Source of the DNA: Paenibacillus sp. PAMC 26794
GTDB taxonomy: Bacteria > Bacillota > Bacilli > Paenibacillales > Paenibacillaceae
Assembly: GCF_000316035.1 (NCBI RefSeq)
Contig: NZ_ANHX01000058.1
Span: 1-40,870 of the forward strand
Length of the DNA stretch: 40,870 nucleotides
Direction of reading: 5' to 3'
Under the pieces are notes generated by a model. The model had not been told where the DNA came from. It searched no databases and saw only the letters and a program-made list of their open reading frames with translations. Positions 16,438-25,184 of the stretch are shown here, one piece after another; positions within the stretch are counted from its first letter, which is position 1; the number at the start of each line of letters is the position of its first letter. The translations under genes were made by a program, and so were the position numbers.

Positions 16438-17565
16438 ATGTTAATTAAGGAGAAAATCACCATTAGGCAATTTGCAGTCCTTACCTTTCTCGTCATGGTT
16501 GGGGACATGATTCTACTCTATCCCTCCGTGGTTACTGCTTCGGGTCAACAGGATGCATGGATCTGTTCTCTTATCGGTCAGCCGATCGGCTTACTCATCA
16601 TGTGGGTGCTATACAAACTTCATCAGACGCATCCTGATCTTTCCCTTATTGAAATCTGCCAAAAAATACTTGGCCGGTGGGCGGGGTCTGTTTTGTCGGC
16701 TGCATATCTATTTTATTTCGCCATAGGCGCTGCCATATGCATCCGTGAAGTCGGTGACTTTATGACCACACAGATCTACCTTCAGACCCCCATTCGAGTC
16801 ATTATAATTATCCTTATGTGCGCTCTGGTCTGGGGGCTTATGCATGGCTTGCATACGATAGGAAGTAGCAGTGAACTGCTGACTCCGATCGTTGTTGCCT
16901 TTATGATTCTGTTATTTCTGGGGCTCATGCCCAAAGTAAACAGTTCACATCTGCAGCCTTATTTGAACACCCCTTGGCTCCATCTGATTCATTCCATCAT
17001 TCGGGGAGCCTTTACTTCCTTTGGTGAACTCATCGTGATCACCATGGTTCTTCCATATGTAATGTCCGGGCCTCATATCAAACGTGATATGTTACTCGCT
17101 ACCTTATGTGGAGGATTGCTGCTAACCACACTGTTGCTCATTTCGCTCATGATTTTTGGACCCTTTCTGACCCAGCATGACATCTACATTTCCTATACCC
17201 TGTCCCAGAAAATTAATATCGGCAACTTTTTCGAGCGAATTGAGGCCTTTATGGCGACTGCTTGGTTAATTGCTACCTATTTCAAAAGCCTGCTGTACAT
17301 GTTCTCCTTTGTCGTTGGAACAGCTCAACTATTTCGGTTAAAGACGTACAAGCCTCTCATCCTGCCATCAGCGATGTTATTATTCGCTCTAGCTGTACTG
17401 ATTTCTCCCAATGTCATTTTCTACACCAATACGATCATGCCCGCTTGGGTGGATTGGGATATCACGGTAAGCTTTCTTATTCCGCTATTCCTTCTGCTCG
17501 TGCATCGGCTTCGTTCGGGCAAGAGCAAGAACAATTCAACCAATAATAAACGATTGCCCACCTAA
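16438..17565 (+). CDS. Spore germination receptor, B subunit, copy 2
   Basis: 375 residues, about ten membrane helices. It aligns end to end with the preceding B subunit (for example VGDMILLYPSV, REVGDFMTTQIYLQTPIRV, SSELLTPIVV, SQKINIGNFFERIEA, WVDWDIT), so the pair arose by tandem duplication but has clearly diverged. GGAAGGAG lies ahead of the ATG; the gap after copy 1 is 31 bases. It may let the operon make two receptors with different ligand pockets, or both B proteins may join one complex. This is inference. Confidence 0.95.
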   Translation: MLIKEKITIRQFAVLTFLVMVGDMILLYPSVVTASGQQDAWICSLIGQPIGLLIMWVLYKLHQTHPDLSLIEICQKILGRWAGSVLSAAYLFYFAIGAAICIREVGDFMTTQIYLQTPIRVIIIILMCALVWGLMHGLHTIGSSSELLTPIVVAFMILLFLGLMPKVNSSHLQPYLNTPWLHLIHSIIRGAFTSFGELIVITMVLPYVMSGPHIKRDMLLATLCGGLLLTTLLLISLMIFGPFLTQHDIYISYTLSQKINIGNFFERIEAFMATAWLIATYFKSLLYMFSFVVGTAQLFRLKTYKPLILPSAMLLFALAVLISPNVIFYTNTIMPAWVDWDITVSFLIPLFLLLVHRLRSGKSKNNSTNNKRLPT

Positions 17566-17608
17566 AAAGGCTGTGTTCACGGTAAATTCCGCGAAGCACA
17601 GCCTTTAA
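17564..17608. terminator. Bidirectional terminator between the ger operon and bcp
   Basis: AAAGGCTGTG (17566-17575) pairs with CACAGCCTTT (17597-17606) around an inner ACGG/CCGC region. On the minus strand it ends in five T and serves the leftward bcp/ABC transcript; on the plus strand it has only three T after the stem. Confidence 0.75.
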
Positions 17609-17656
17609 TGATGGAACGGTTAAGATGTATTTATTCACACATGTCTAAATCATTTA

Positions 17657-18121
17657 TTAAAATGTCTTCACAGCCTCAAGCGCAGCCTCAATATGTCCTT
17701 TGACCCGAACTTTGGACCAATCCTTGATCAATTTCCCCTCTTCATCAATCAGAAAAGTGGAGCGAACCATACCCATGTACTCCTTGCCATACATTTTCTT
17801 CAGCTGCCATACCCCGTATTGCTCGGCTACAACGTGCTCTTCATCCGATAACAAGGTGAACGGCAGTCCATATCTGGCAATAAACTTGTCATGTTGTTTC
17901 ATCGGATCGGTGCTGATTCCGAGAATGACCGTGTTCAGCCCTTCAAATTCAGCATGTCGATCCCGAAAATCACAAGCCTGTTGCGTACAGGACGAAGTCA
18001 TATCCTTAGGGTAAAAATAAAGCAGTACCCGCTGTCCGCGGTAATCCGAAAGCTTTACCGATTCTCCCGTACTGGACGGAAGCTCAAAATCCGGTGCCAA
18101 TTCGCCTACTTTTAACGTCAT
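17657..18121 (-). CDS. bcp: Thioredoxin-dependent thiol peroxidase, Bcp/PrxQ family
   Basis: 154 residues with the AhpC/TSA fold. The peroxidatic Cys45 lies in MTSSCTQQAC and the resolving Cys50 is five residues on, the atypical 2-Cys PrxQ arrangement. It reduces hydrogen and organic peroxides in the cytoplasm using thioredoxin. The usual K-D-x-T-x-x-C-x-x-x-x-C pattern is present. The ATG follows GGGAGGAA. The start lies only 45 bases after the stop of the ABC permease gene with no strong terminator between, so it may be the last gene of that operon. Confidence 0.93.
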   Translation of the reverse strand: MTLKVGELAPDFELPSSTGESVKLSDYRGQRVLLYFYPKDMTSSCTQQACDFRDRHAEFEGLNTVILGISTDPMKQHDKFIARYGLPFTLLSDEEHVVAEQYGVWQLKKMYGKEYMGMVRSTFLIDEEGKLIKDWSKVRVKGHIEAALEAVKTF

Positions 18122-18166
18122 GTCAGTTCCTCCCTAATCTCCCCTATGAATTGTTATAGGGCGTTA

Positions 18167-18952
18167 TTATGAACCTGCTCCGCGATACCGCTTCACGCCA
18201 AAATTCCACAGAAGCAATCCCATAGAACCAAACACCAGTCCCATCACAGGTGTCAGGAGCGCCATGCGATGCATCTCGGACCTCTCCAGGAACAAGGCTG
18301 CCGGATAGATGCCCACGAAGGCAAACGGAATGACCCAGGTTAACAGCACCTGAATGGCACGGTTATAGATCGTTACCGGGTAGCGTCCATACCCTTGAAT
18401 GTTATACATCAACGGCAGAATACCTGTTGGCGCGTCCGAATAAAAAGACAACGAAGTCAATGTGGTATAGATGCCGGCATAGATCATGACTGAGCTGAGA
18501 GCCAAAATAATCAATGCAGGGATATGCCACCATTCCAGCATCAAGCCCATCTCTGCTCCGCTGAAGATCATGATGATCAGGCCGATAAACGAGCCCACGA
18601 GTGCAGGCGGGTCCACATTTTCAAGCAAGATCTGGAACAGGTTATGTGCAGGGCGTGTCAGGATCCGATCCATCTCGCCTTTGACGATATACCGCTCGCT
18701 GAATCCCCACAGATTGATAAAACAACTGAAGATGCCATAGGGCACCATAAAATATCCATAAACAAAGAGTACTTCACTCTCACTCCAGCCGCCCAGGTTA
18801 TCCGTATGACGGAAGACCACAAAGATAAAGATCAGGTTGGTTGCCTGGAACAGCAGATCCGATAGGATCTCCACCCAGAAATCAGCACGGTACGTGAGTC
18901 GTGTTTTCATGTAATTCTTCAAATATTCCCATATCAGACCCATATAGTACAT
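18167..18952 (-). CDS. ABC-2 type permease (COG3694-like)
   Basis: 261 residues with about six membrane helices. The N-terminal MKTRLTYRADFWVEILSDLL segment and later EMDRILTRPAHNLFQILLEN are typical of the paired ABC-2 permeases that accompany a COG4586-type ATPase. It starts four bases after the stop of the other permease, so they should be translated together and form a heterodimer. Probably an exporter; substrate unknown. Confidence 0.85.
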   Translation of the reverse strand: MYYMGLIWEYLKNYMKTRLTYRADFWVEILSDLLFQATNLIFIFVVFRHTDNLGGWSESEVLFVYGYFMVPYGIFSCFINLWGFSERYIVKGEMDRILTRPAHNLFQILLENVDPPALVGSFIGLIIMIFSGAEMGLMLEWWHIPALIILALSSVMIYAGIYTTLTSLSFYSDAPTGILPLMYNIQGYGRYPVTIYNRAIQVLLTWVIPFAFVGIYPAALFLERSEMHRMALLTPVMGLVFGSMGLLLWNFGVKRYRGAGS

Positions 18953-18956
18953 TCTG

Positions 18957-19751
18957 TTATCCCCCTTGCACGAACAGACGCTTGCGCGCCTTACGCCAGA
19001 TCAGTACCATCGGAAGCAGCAGTAAGGCAAACCAGAACACCTGAATACCGAGTACACTCCAGATGGCGGTACCTTCCACTCTTCCAGTGAACACGGAACC
19101 GGGCAGATACGTAATGGCCTGAAAAGGCAATACTTTCATCACCGCGGACATCCAGCCTGGATACAGGCTGATCGGGATAATTAGACCGGAGAACAAATCA
19201 ACCACGACGCGTTTCATACGCATCATGCCTTCATTGTTTTCCACAAAGAATGCCGCCAGTCCCGTTATCACATTAATCTGGGAATTAATGAGGAAACTGA
19301 AGAACAGCATGACGAGAAAGCCAATCCACGCCGATGGCGCCGTAGGCAATTCAACCGGAAACAGCAGAATGGCAATGAGCATTCCCGGAATCATGAGCAG
19401 CAGGAAGCGGAAAATACCTTCGCCAAGACCCTGCATCATTTTGACCATAACGTAATTGATCGGTCTGATGAATTGAATCGCAATGGAGCCATCCCGTATA
19501 TCTGCGGCAATCTCCCGGTCCAGGTTGTTAAAGTAAAAAGCACGTGCCATCCAGGATACAGCGATGTAAGTGGTCATCTGCGCTGCCGTGAAGCCGCCGA
19601 GTTCACCACTGCTACCGTAAATAGCTTGCCAGGTAAAGTAATACACGCCGATATTCAGCGTATATATCAAAATGCCGGAGTAATAATTCACCCGGTATGC
19701 CAGCATCGTTAGAAAACGGATGCGCATAAAATCAATAAATGCACTATTCAT
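18957..19751 (-). CDS. ABC-2 type permease (COG4587-like)
   Basis: 264 residues from the ATG at 19751, one base after the ATPase stop (TGA-G-ATG). The frame is open further upstream, but that part overlaps the ATPase gene and is rejected. About six membrane helices. MNSAFIDFMRIRFLTMLAYRVNYYSG at the start (split here in reading as MNSAFIDFMRIRFL and TMLAYRVNYYSG) and DGSIAIQFIRPINYVMVKM match the other half of the three-gene ABC-2 exporter. Confidence 0.87.
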   Translation of the reverse strand: MNSAFIDFMRIRFLTMLAYRVNYYSGILIYTLNIGVYYFTWQAIYGSSGELGGFTAAQMTTYIAVSWMARAFYFNNLDREIAADIRDGSIAIQFIRPINYVMVKMMQGLGEGIFRFLLLMIPGMLIAILLFPVELPTAPSAWIGFLVMLFFSFLINSQINVITGLAAFFVENNEGMMRMKRVVVDLFSGLIIPISLYPGWMSAVMKVLPFQAITYLPGSVFTGRVEGTAIWSVLGIQVFWFALLLLPMVLIWRKARKRLFVQGG

Positions 19752-19752
19752 C

Positions 19753-20799
19753 TCAGGATACACCCACCGCTTCTTTCCCTGCTCCCACAATCTCGGGACG
19801 CTCGGCGGAACCGGATTGGTAAATACTGCGCACAATCTCATCCGTGTTGATCTCAATAATCTGAATATCGGTAATATCGGCTTTTCCAACGACACGTCCG
19901 AGTACATCCGAAACATTCAGTTCCAGCGGAATCCATACGGATGCGGACAATTCATTCTCAACCGTCCAACGTACAGGCAACGCAGCAGTCCATTCCTGCA
20001 TCTGACTGATGTTGTGAGCTGAACCGAACTTGAAGCGGATCTCGCGCTCCTTACCCCACTGGGACTTGAGATGATCCAGACCTCCATCATAAATGATGTT
20101 GCCTGCATCAAGCATGATCACTCGGGAACACAGTGCCTCAATGTCCTGCAAATCGTGGGTTGTGAGCAGAATGGTCGTTCCATGCTCCTTGTTCATGTCT
20201 TTCAGGAAATCCCGAATTTCCGACTTCACCACAATATCCAAACCAATAGTTGGCTCGTCCAGGAAAACAATACTTGGATTATGCAACAAGGCTGCCACTA
20301 ACTCGCAGCGCATACGCTGACCAAGACTGAGCTTCCGCACCGGACGGCTTAACAGGTCCTGGAGCTGCAATCGCTCAACCAGTTCATCCAGCCGTTTACG
20401 GAAATCGACCTCTCCGACACGATATACTTTGCGCAATAAATGGAAGGATTCGATAACGCCAATATCCCACCACAATTGACTGCGCTGACCAAAAACAACA
20501 CCAATATTCTGTACAAACTTCTCACGTTCCTGATACGGAACATATCCACCAACCGATATTTGCCCAGAGGTAGGCACCAAAATGCCGGTCAACATCTTGA
20601 TCGTTGTTGATTTACCGGCACCGTTCTCCCCAATATATCCGCATATTTCGCCCTGCGGAATCTGAAATGAAATATCATTTACAGCCAATACCTCTTGGTA
20701 TTGACGTGCAAACAGGTCCTGGAACGCGCCCTTCAGCCCACCTCGGCTTTTCTGGACGCTAAACGACTTGCGCAAATCTTTGACATCAATCGCCAGCAT
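19753..20799 (-). CDS. ABC transporter ATP-binding protein (COG4586-like)
   Basis: 348 residues. Walker A is GENGAGKST (57-65), the signature is LSLGQR (157-162), Walker B is IVFLDEP (177-183) and the switch His is in TTHD. The insert near 10-40 (SFSVQKSRGGLKGAFQDLF) and the long C-terminal part are typical of this subfamily. It powers the two ABC-2 permeases encoded directly downstream. GTGAGGT lies ahead of the ATG. Confidence 0.93.
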   Translation of the reverse strand: MLAIDVKDLRKSFSVQKSRGGLKGAFQDLFARQYQEVLAVNDISFQIPQGEICGYIGENGAGKSTTIKMLTGILVPTSGQISVGGYVPYQEREKFVQNIGVVFGQRSQLWWDIGVIESFHLLRKVYRVGEVDFRKRLDELVERLQLQDLLSRPVRKLSLGQRMRCELVAALLHNPSIVFLDEPTIGLDIVVKSEIRDFLKDMNKEHGTTILLTTHDLQDIEALCSRVIMLDAGNIIYDGGLDHLKSQWGKEREIRFKFGSAHNISQMQEWTAALPVRWTVENELSASVWIPLELNVSDVLGRVVGKADITDIQIIEINTDEIVRSIYQSGSAERPEIVGAGKEAVGVS

Positions 20800-20849
20800 G
20801 ATTATACCTCACTTGGATTTTGTTGAAATTGCTTGTAGCCCAAAAAGAA

Positions 20850-20879
20850 ATTATAATGGTATCAGTCGAAATTCAGCAA
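20850..20879 (-). promoter_or_regulatory. SigA promoter of the ABC-2 operon
   Basis: TTGCTG (20874-20879), 18-bp spacer, perfect TATAAT (20850-20855) on the minus strand, about 50 bases before the ATPase start. Confidence 0.6.
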
Positions 20880-20928
20880 TACCCGAACTCGTTTTATTAT
20901 TTCATCTCAAATACAAAGGAGAGCTAGC

Positions 20929-21972
20929 ATGACCAGAAAGACGAAGAGAACCATCTGGATTTCTCTTGCCGCCTTCGTGTTGATTATCGGCGGAGCAGCG
21001 GCATACTATTTCGGTTCTATTCTCAATCAGTTGGACGGTTTGGCAAAGGACGGCGACGATTCACCATTCGCAGGCATCGAAAATGTGGAGAAAGTAAATA
21101 CGCCTGACCCACCCAAATGGGAAGGCACAGAAACGGTAAATATTCTCGTTATGGGTGTCGATGCACGTGGATTGAAAAAAGGTGAAGTTCCTCGCTCCGA
21201 CAGCATGATGGTTGTATCGCTCGACCCGCTTACCAAAAAAATCAATCTGTTCTCCATTTTGCGCGACACTTACGTCAATATTAACGGATATGGCAAGGAG
21301 CGGATCAACACTGCCATCACCCATGGTCCTAATGCAGCGATGCAAGCTGCCGGCGACCTGCTCGGCATTCCTGTACAGTATTATGTGTATACGGATTTCC
21401 AGGGATTCATCAAATTGGTGGATGCCGTTGGCGGTGTTGATTTTGATGTGGAGAAAGACATGCACTATACAAGTAAAGCAGACAATAACGAATACGATAT
21501 TGATCTCAAAAAAGGGTATCAGCATCTGGATGGTGAGACAGCGCTCATGTACGTTCGTTTCCGTCATGATGCCATGTCGGATTTCGCTCGTTCCGAGCGT
21601 CAGCGTGAATTGCTGAAAGCTGTAACAGCGAAAATGCAGTCAACGACAACCATTGCCAAACTGCCTGCCATTCTGGAACAGGTTAATCCTTACGTAGATA
21701 CGAATCTGACACTCTCCGACATGTGGAAGCTGGGTGGACTCGGATACCAGAGCAGCATGAACGGCAGTGAGCAGATTCCGCCAATGAACCTGCTGAAAGA
21801 AGAACGTACAGCAGGCGGTGCGCAAGTATTGACGGTTACCAATGAAGAGAAATTGAAGCAGCATATTCAGGATATTATTCACCCGCCTGCTACAACGGAT
21901 GATAGTACGACCAGCACCGAAGATAAAACAGCCAGTGGTGACGATCAGAAGTCAGAGCAACCGGCTCAGTAA
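20929..21972 (+). CDS. LytR-CpsA-Psr (LCP) family cell-wall glycopolymer ligase
   Basis: 347 residues. A short cytoplasmic tail, one membrane helix (about 8-30) and an extracellular LCP domain (about 65-255). Visible motifs are NILVMGVDAR, RSDSMMVVSLDP (the conserved Arg and Asp), SILRDTYV, and YVRFRHD with SDFARSERQRE, which bind the polyprenyl-pyrophosphate head. LCP enzymes attach teichoic acids or capsule polymers from undecaprenyl carriers to peptidoglycan. A Thr/Ser/Asp-rich disordered tail follows residue 315. AAAGGAG lies ahead of the ATG. It stands alone and is divergent from the ABC-2 operon. Confidence 0.93.
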   Translation: MTRKTKRTIWISLAAFVLIIGGAAAYYFGSILNQLDGLAKDGDDSPFAGIENVEKVNTPDPPKWEGTETVNILVMGVDARGLKKGEVPRSDSMMVVSLDPLTKKINLFSILRDTYVNINGYGKERINTAITHGPNAAMQAAGDLLGIPVQYYVYTDFQGFIKLVDAVGGVDFDVEKDMHYTSKADNNEYDIDLKKGYQHLDGETALMYVRFRHDAMSDFARSERQRELLKAVTAKMQSTTTIAKLPAILEQVNPYVDTNLTLSDMWKLGGLGYQSSMNGSEQIPPMNLLKEERTAGGAQVLTVTNEEKLKQHIQDIIHPPATTDDSTTSTEDKTASGDDQKSEQPAQ

Positions 21973-21983
21973 TCTAAACATGC

Positions 21984-22009
21984 AGAGGGCAGCCATTACG
22001 CTGCCCTCT
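21984..22009 (+). terminator. Hairpin after the LCP gene
   Basis: AGAGGGCAG and CTGCCCTCT form a perfect 9-bp stem with an 8-base loop just after the stop. The following sequence (CGTTGTG) has few T, so termination efficiency is uncertain. Confidence 0.55.
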
Positions 22010-22103
22010 CGTTGTGCCCGGCTATAATATTATGAGAAAATCATCATATCTTTCTGTGGTTTGTACCTCTATCATATTTTGAGTTACGAAAGGAAGTTAT
22101 CTT

Positions 22104-23423
22104 ATGAATACATCACGTTCCCGTTCTGAACTCCTATACGCAGAAGCACTTGAACATATTGTTGGGGGTGTTAACAGCCCTTCACGCTCGTTCAAAGCCG
22201 TTGGTGGCGGTGCACCTGTATTTATGAAAAAAGCCCAAGGGGCCCACTTCTGGGATGTCGATGACAACCGTTATATTGATTATCTGGCCGCTTACGGTCC
22301 GATTGTTACAGGACATGCCCACCCGCATATTACGCAGGCCATTACGGAAGCAGCAGCAAATGGTGTACTGTACGGTACCCCAACAGAGCTTGAGATCAAG
22401 CTCGCCAAAATGTTGAAGGAAGCCATTCCTTCAATGGATAAAGTTCGTTTTGTTAACTCCGGTACAGAGGCGGTCATGACCACGATTCGGGTCGCTCGTG
22501 CCTACACCAAACGCAACAAGATCGTAAAATTCGCCGGATGTTACCATGGTCACTCTGATCTGGTGCTTGTAGCTGCCGGTTCAGGTCCGTCCACGCTCGG
22601 TATTCCTGACAGTGCGGGAGTTCCAGCCAGTATTGCACAAGAAGTCATTACTGTGCCTTACAATGACCTGGAAGCCCTGAAAGATGCTTTGGAGCGCTGG
22701 GGTGATGATGTTGCTGCGGTCATGGTTGAACCAATCGTGGGTAATTTTGGTATGGTTATGCCGGAACCTGGCTTCCTGGAAGGTCTCTGTACCATGACAC
22801 GCGCCAACGGCTCACTGGTTATCTATGACGAGGTCATTACAGCTTTCCGTTTCCATTACGGTTCTACTCAGACGTATGCCGGACTCGATAACCATGCGGA
22901 GATTGAACCCGATCTGACGGCTCTTGGTAAAATTATTGGTGGCGGCCTGCCAATCGGTGCTTACGGCGGACGCAAACACGTTATGGAGCAGGTTGCTCCA
23001 CTCGGGCCGGCTTATCAGGCAGGAACGATGGCTGGTAACCCTGCATCCATCTCGGCTGGTATCGCATGTCTGGAGGTCCTGCAAGGCGAGGGTGTATACG
23101 AAGAGATGGAACGTCTTGCTATCGACCTGACGACAGGTCTGCAAGCTTCTGCTGACCGTCATGGAATTGCGCTGACGATCAACCGGATCCGCGGTGCGTT
23201 CTCCACCCATTTCTGTGACCATCCGGTTACGAATTATGATCATGCTCAAGACACGGATGGAGAGCTGTTCGCTTCCTTCTTCCGTCACATGCTGAACCGT
23301 GGCATTAACCTGGCTCCATCCAAATATGAGGCTTGGTTCCTGACCACGGCTCATACAGACGAGGATGTTCAGGCTACATTGGAAGCCGCAGAAGCTTCCT
23401 TCAAGGCGATGGCTCAGGAATAA
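22104..23423 (+). CDS. gsaB: Glutamate-1-semialdehyde 2,1-aminomutase (GsaB-type HemL paralogue)
   Basis: 439 residues, a class III PLP enzyme that converts glutamate-1-semialdehyde to 5-aminolevulinate, the C5 precursor of heme. The PLP lysine is Lys276 in ALGKIIGGGLPIGAYGG; Asp242 is in IYDEVITAFR; N-S-G-T-E-A is at 118-123. The opening GGVNSPSRSFKAVGGG and YGPIVTGHAHPHIT resemble B. subtilis GsaB more than its HemL. No other heme gene is adjacent, which fits a second, standalone copy; the main hemL probably lies in a hemAXCDBL cluster elsewhere. The GsaB-versus-HemL choice is from remembered sequences. Confidence 0.85.
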   Translation: MNTSRSRSELLYAEALEHIVGGVNSPSRSFKAVGGGAPVFMKKAQGAHFWDVDDNRYIDYLAAYGPIVTGHAHPHITQAITEAAANGVLYGTPTELEIKLAKMLKEAIPSMDKVRFVNSGTEAVMTTIRVARAYTKRNKIVKFAGCYHGHSDLVLVAAGSGPSTLGIPDSAGVPASIAQEVITVPYNDLEALKDALERWGDDVAAVMVEPIVGNFGMVMPEPGFLEGLCTMTRANGSLVIYDEVITAFRFHYGSTQTYAGLDNHAEIEPDLTALGKIIGGGLPIGAYGGRKHVMEQVAPLGPAYQAGTMAGNPASISAGIACLEVLQGEGVYEEMERLAIDLTTGLQASADRHGIALTINRIRGAFSTHFCDHPVTNYDHAQDTDGELFASFFRHMLNRGINLAPSKYEAWFLTTAHTDEDVQATLEAAEASFKAMAQE

Positions 23424-23487
23424 ATCGGATTATTTCCATCTACCATATAGCGTACAAGCTGTATTGCAGATGGATAACAACTCATGG

Positions 23488-23529
23488 AAAAGGCGTCCAA
23501 CAAGTGATCAACTTGTGTGGACGCCTTTT
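23488..23529. terminator. Bidirectional terminator between gsaB and the MocR gene
   Basis: AAAAGGCGTCCA pairs with TGGACGCCTTTT, with an inner ACAAGT/ACTTGT stem. Both strands end in TTTT, serving the two converging genes. Confidence 0.85.
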
Positions 23530-23633
23530 GTTATATACAGGTAGTGGTGAGTGGCCACAAACGGCTAGATAGATGCTATGTCCAACAACTATATGCGTTT
23601 TATTGTTATGGCCTTGCTGTTATAGTCTTGTCT

Positions 23634-25028
23634 TTATCTCTGACTGATCTGCAGTTTCAAAATTTCCTCCCGGATCTTCTGTATCCCTTCCTCGATTCGC
23701 TGCTTCGGCACATTGGAGATGTTCAAGCGCAGCATCTGATCCTGATGCGCCTGATATGTTCCCTCCGGATAATACCGTTCTGTCGTATCAACGATGACTC
23801 CGCGCTTTTGAAGCCGGGACACCAGAACACGAAGCGGCATATCACCTGCCAAAGGCAATACCGTATGCTCCCCTCCTGTTCGAGGAGCCTCCATAAATGG
23901 AGCAAAATCTGGATACGTATCCAGCTGCTCATGCACCGTATGCATTCTGGCAGCATAGCGGTTACGAATCACTTTCCTGTGATGAGCAAACATTCCGCTG
24001 TGGACATAGATCTCCAGAGCAGCTTGAGACAGAACGGAAGTGTCGATATCGAGCATTTTTTTGTAAGCCCCAAAAGATTGAATTAGTGGTGAGGGCAGAA
24101 CAGCTACACCAATGCGCAGACCTGGAAACAAAATTTTGGAGTAACTCTTCAGATAGATGACCCGGCCTTCGGTATCATAGGACCATAATGGGTCCTGTTT
24201 CGTATTGTCCTCCAGATCAGCCAGATAATCGTCCTCCACCAGATAGACATCGTACCGCTGTGCAAGCCGGATTAGTCTCTTCTTGTCAGCAACAGTCAAC
24301 GATGTGCCAATTGGATTGTGAAAGCGCGGCATGACATAGAAAAACTTGATATCTTCCTCAGCGAACTGACGTTCAAGCGATGCCCAGTCCAGCCCATCCA
24401 GGGTACGTCTCACACCGGCAATCGGCACATTTAATCCACTCAGTAGCGAGGGCATATTATGATAGGTCGGTAGTTCCAACAGTACTTTTCTCTTTCCATT
24501 GGGAAAAGGCATCAATGCAAGTACAGCCAGTGCCTGTTGCACACCTGATGTGATAAAGAACTGCTCTGTTCTCGCAAATACCTGATAATCCGCAAACTGC
24601 TTCTGCAACAGCAGAATAAGCGAAGGTAAGCCCTGATCCGTGCCGTACATGAATAACTCTGCCTGCTTCTTCTCCATCGCTTGATCCACACAGTGACGAA
24701 AGTCTGCATAAGGGAAGACCCGCGGATCAGGAGCAGCCGAAGCGAAGTCTAACGCTCCCTGCCAGTCCATGTCCTGAGCACCTGTCCCATTCTGTACAGC
24801 ATAATAACCGGATTGAGGTATGGCGTACACCAAATGACGTTCCTCCAGCAACTCATATGCACGAATTGCTGTGCTTACACTGCATTGATACTGTTCAGCT
24901 ACAACTCGAACGGCTGGCAGTCGAATGCCCTTATCTGCCCACTGGTGACGATGCTGCTGCTGCATCTGTTCCTGAATCCATTGCTTTAATGCTTCGGCAA
25001 TCACTTCGTATTTTCTCACTGCACCCAT
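23634..25028 (-). CDS. MocR-type transcriptional regulator (GntR helix-turn-helix fused to aminotransferase domain)
   Basis: 464 residues. An N-terminal winged helix (about 5-75; IRLPAVRVVAEQYQCSVSTA) is joined to a class I aminotransferase fold. The PLP lysine is Lys298 in YLKSYSKILFPGLRIG, with the H-N-P-I-G motif at 237-241 and D266/D267-Y in VEDDYL. MocR proteins use PLP or an adduct as effector, and usually control a neighbouring divergent gene. Here that is the EamA exporter, 156 bases away. The ATG has GGAG only four bases ahead, a short spacing, so an in-frame GTG three codons on is an alternative start. Confidence 0.92.
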   Translation of the reverse strand: MGAVRKYEVIAEALKQWIQEQMQQQHRHQWADKGIRLPAVRVVAEQYQCSVSTAIRAYELLEERHLVYAIPQSGYYAVQNGTGAQDMDWQGALDFASAAPDPRVFPYADFRHCVDQAMEKKQAELFMYGTDQGLPSLILLLQKQFADYQVFARTEQFFITSGVQQALAVLALMPFPNGKRKVLLELPTYHNMPSLLSGLNVPIAGVRRTLDGLDWASLERQFAEEDIKFFYVMPRFHNPIGTSLTVADKKRLIRLAQRYDVYLVEDDYLADLEDNTKQDPLWSYDTEGRVIYLKSYSKILFPGLRIGVAVLPSPLIQSFGAYKKMLDIDTSVLSQAALEIYVHSGMFAHHRKVIRNRYAARMHTVHEQLDTYPDFAPFMEAPRTGGEHTVLPLAGDMPLRVLVSRLQKRGVIVDTTERYYPEGTYQAHQDQMLRLNISNVPKQRIEEGIQKIREEILKLQISQR

Positions 25029-25036
25029 CCCTCTCC

Positions 25037-25138
25037 AACTGTACCGACACAGTTCAACCTTTTATCTATTGTAGCACGATGCACCTGGCAGTATATTGAA
25101 TAAGGCCAGCACATGCCTCGAACCTGACATATTTCAGG
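25037..25138. promoter_or_regulatory. Divergent MocR/EamA control region with inverted repeats
   Basis: AACTGT and ACAGTT (25037-25054) form an inverted repeat right next to the MocR start, and CCTGA/TCAGG (25123-25138) form another about 50 bases before the EamA start. Either could be a MocR operator, but MocR sites are often direct repeats, so the assignment is tentative. No convincing -35/-10 pair could be chosen. Confidence 0.4.
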
Positions 25139-25184
25139 ATAATAAAAGATAAAGCGCTATGACTACTGTATTGGAGGAGCATTC

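Noticed and set aside
18130..18170. CCCTAT/ATAGGG hairpin between the ABC permease and bcp
   Set aside because: Short stem and no T-run on the minus strand, so it is not counted as a terminator; bcp may be co-transcribed.
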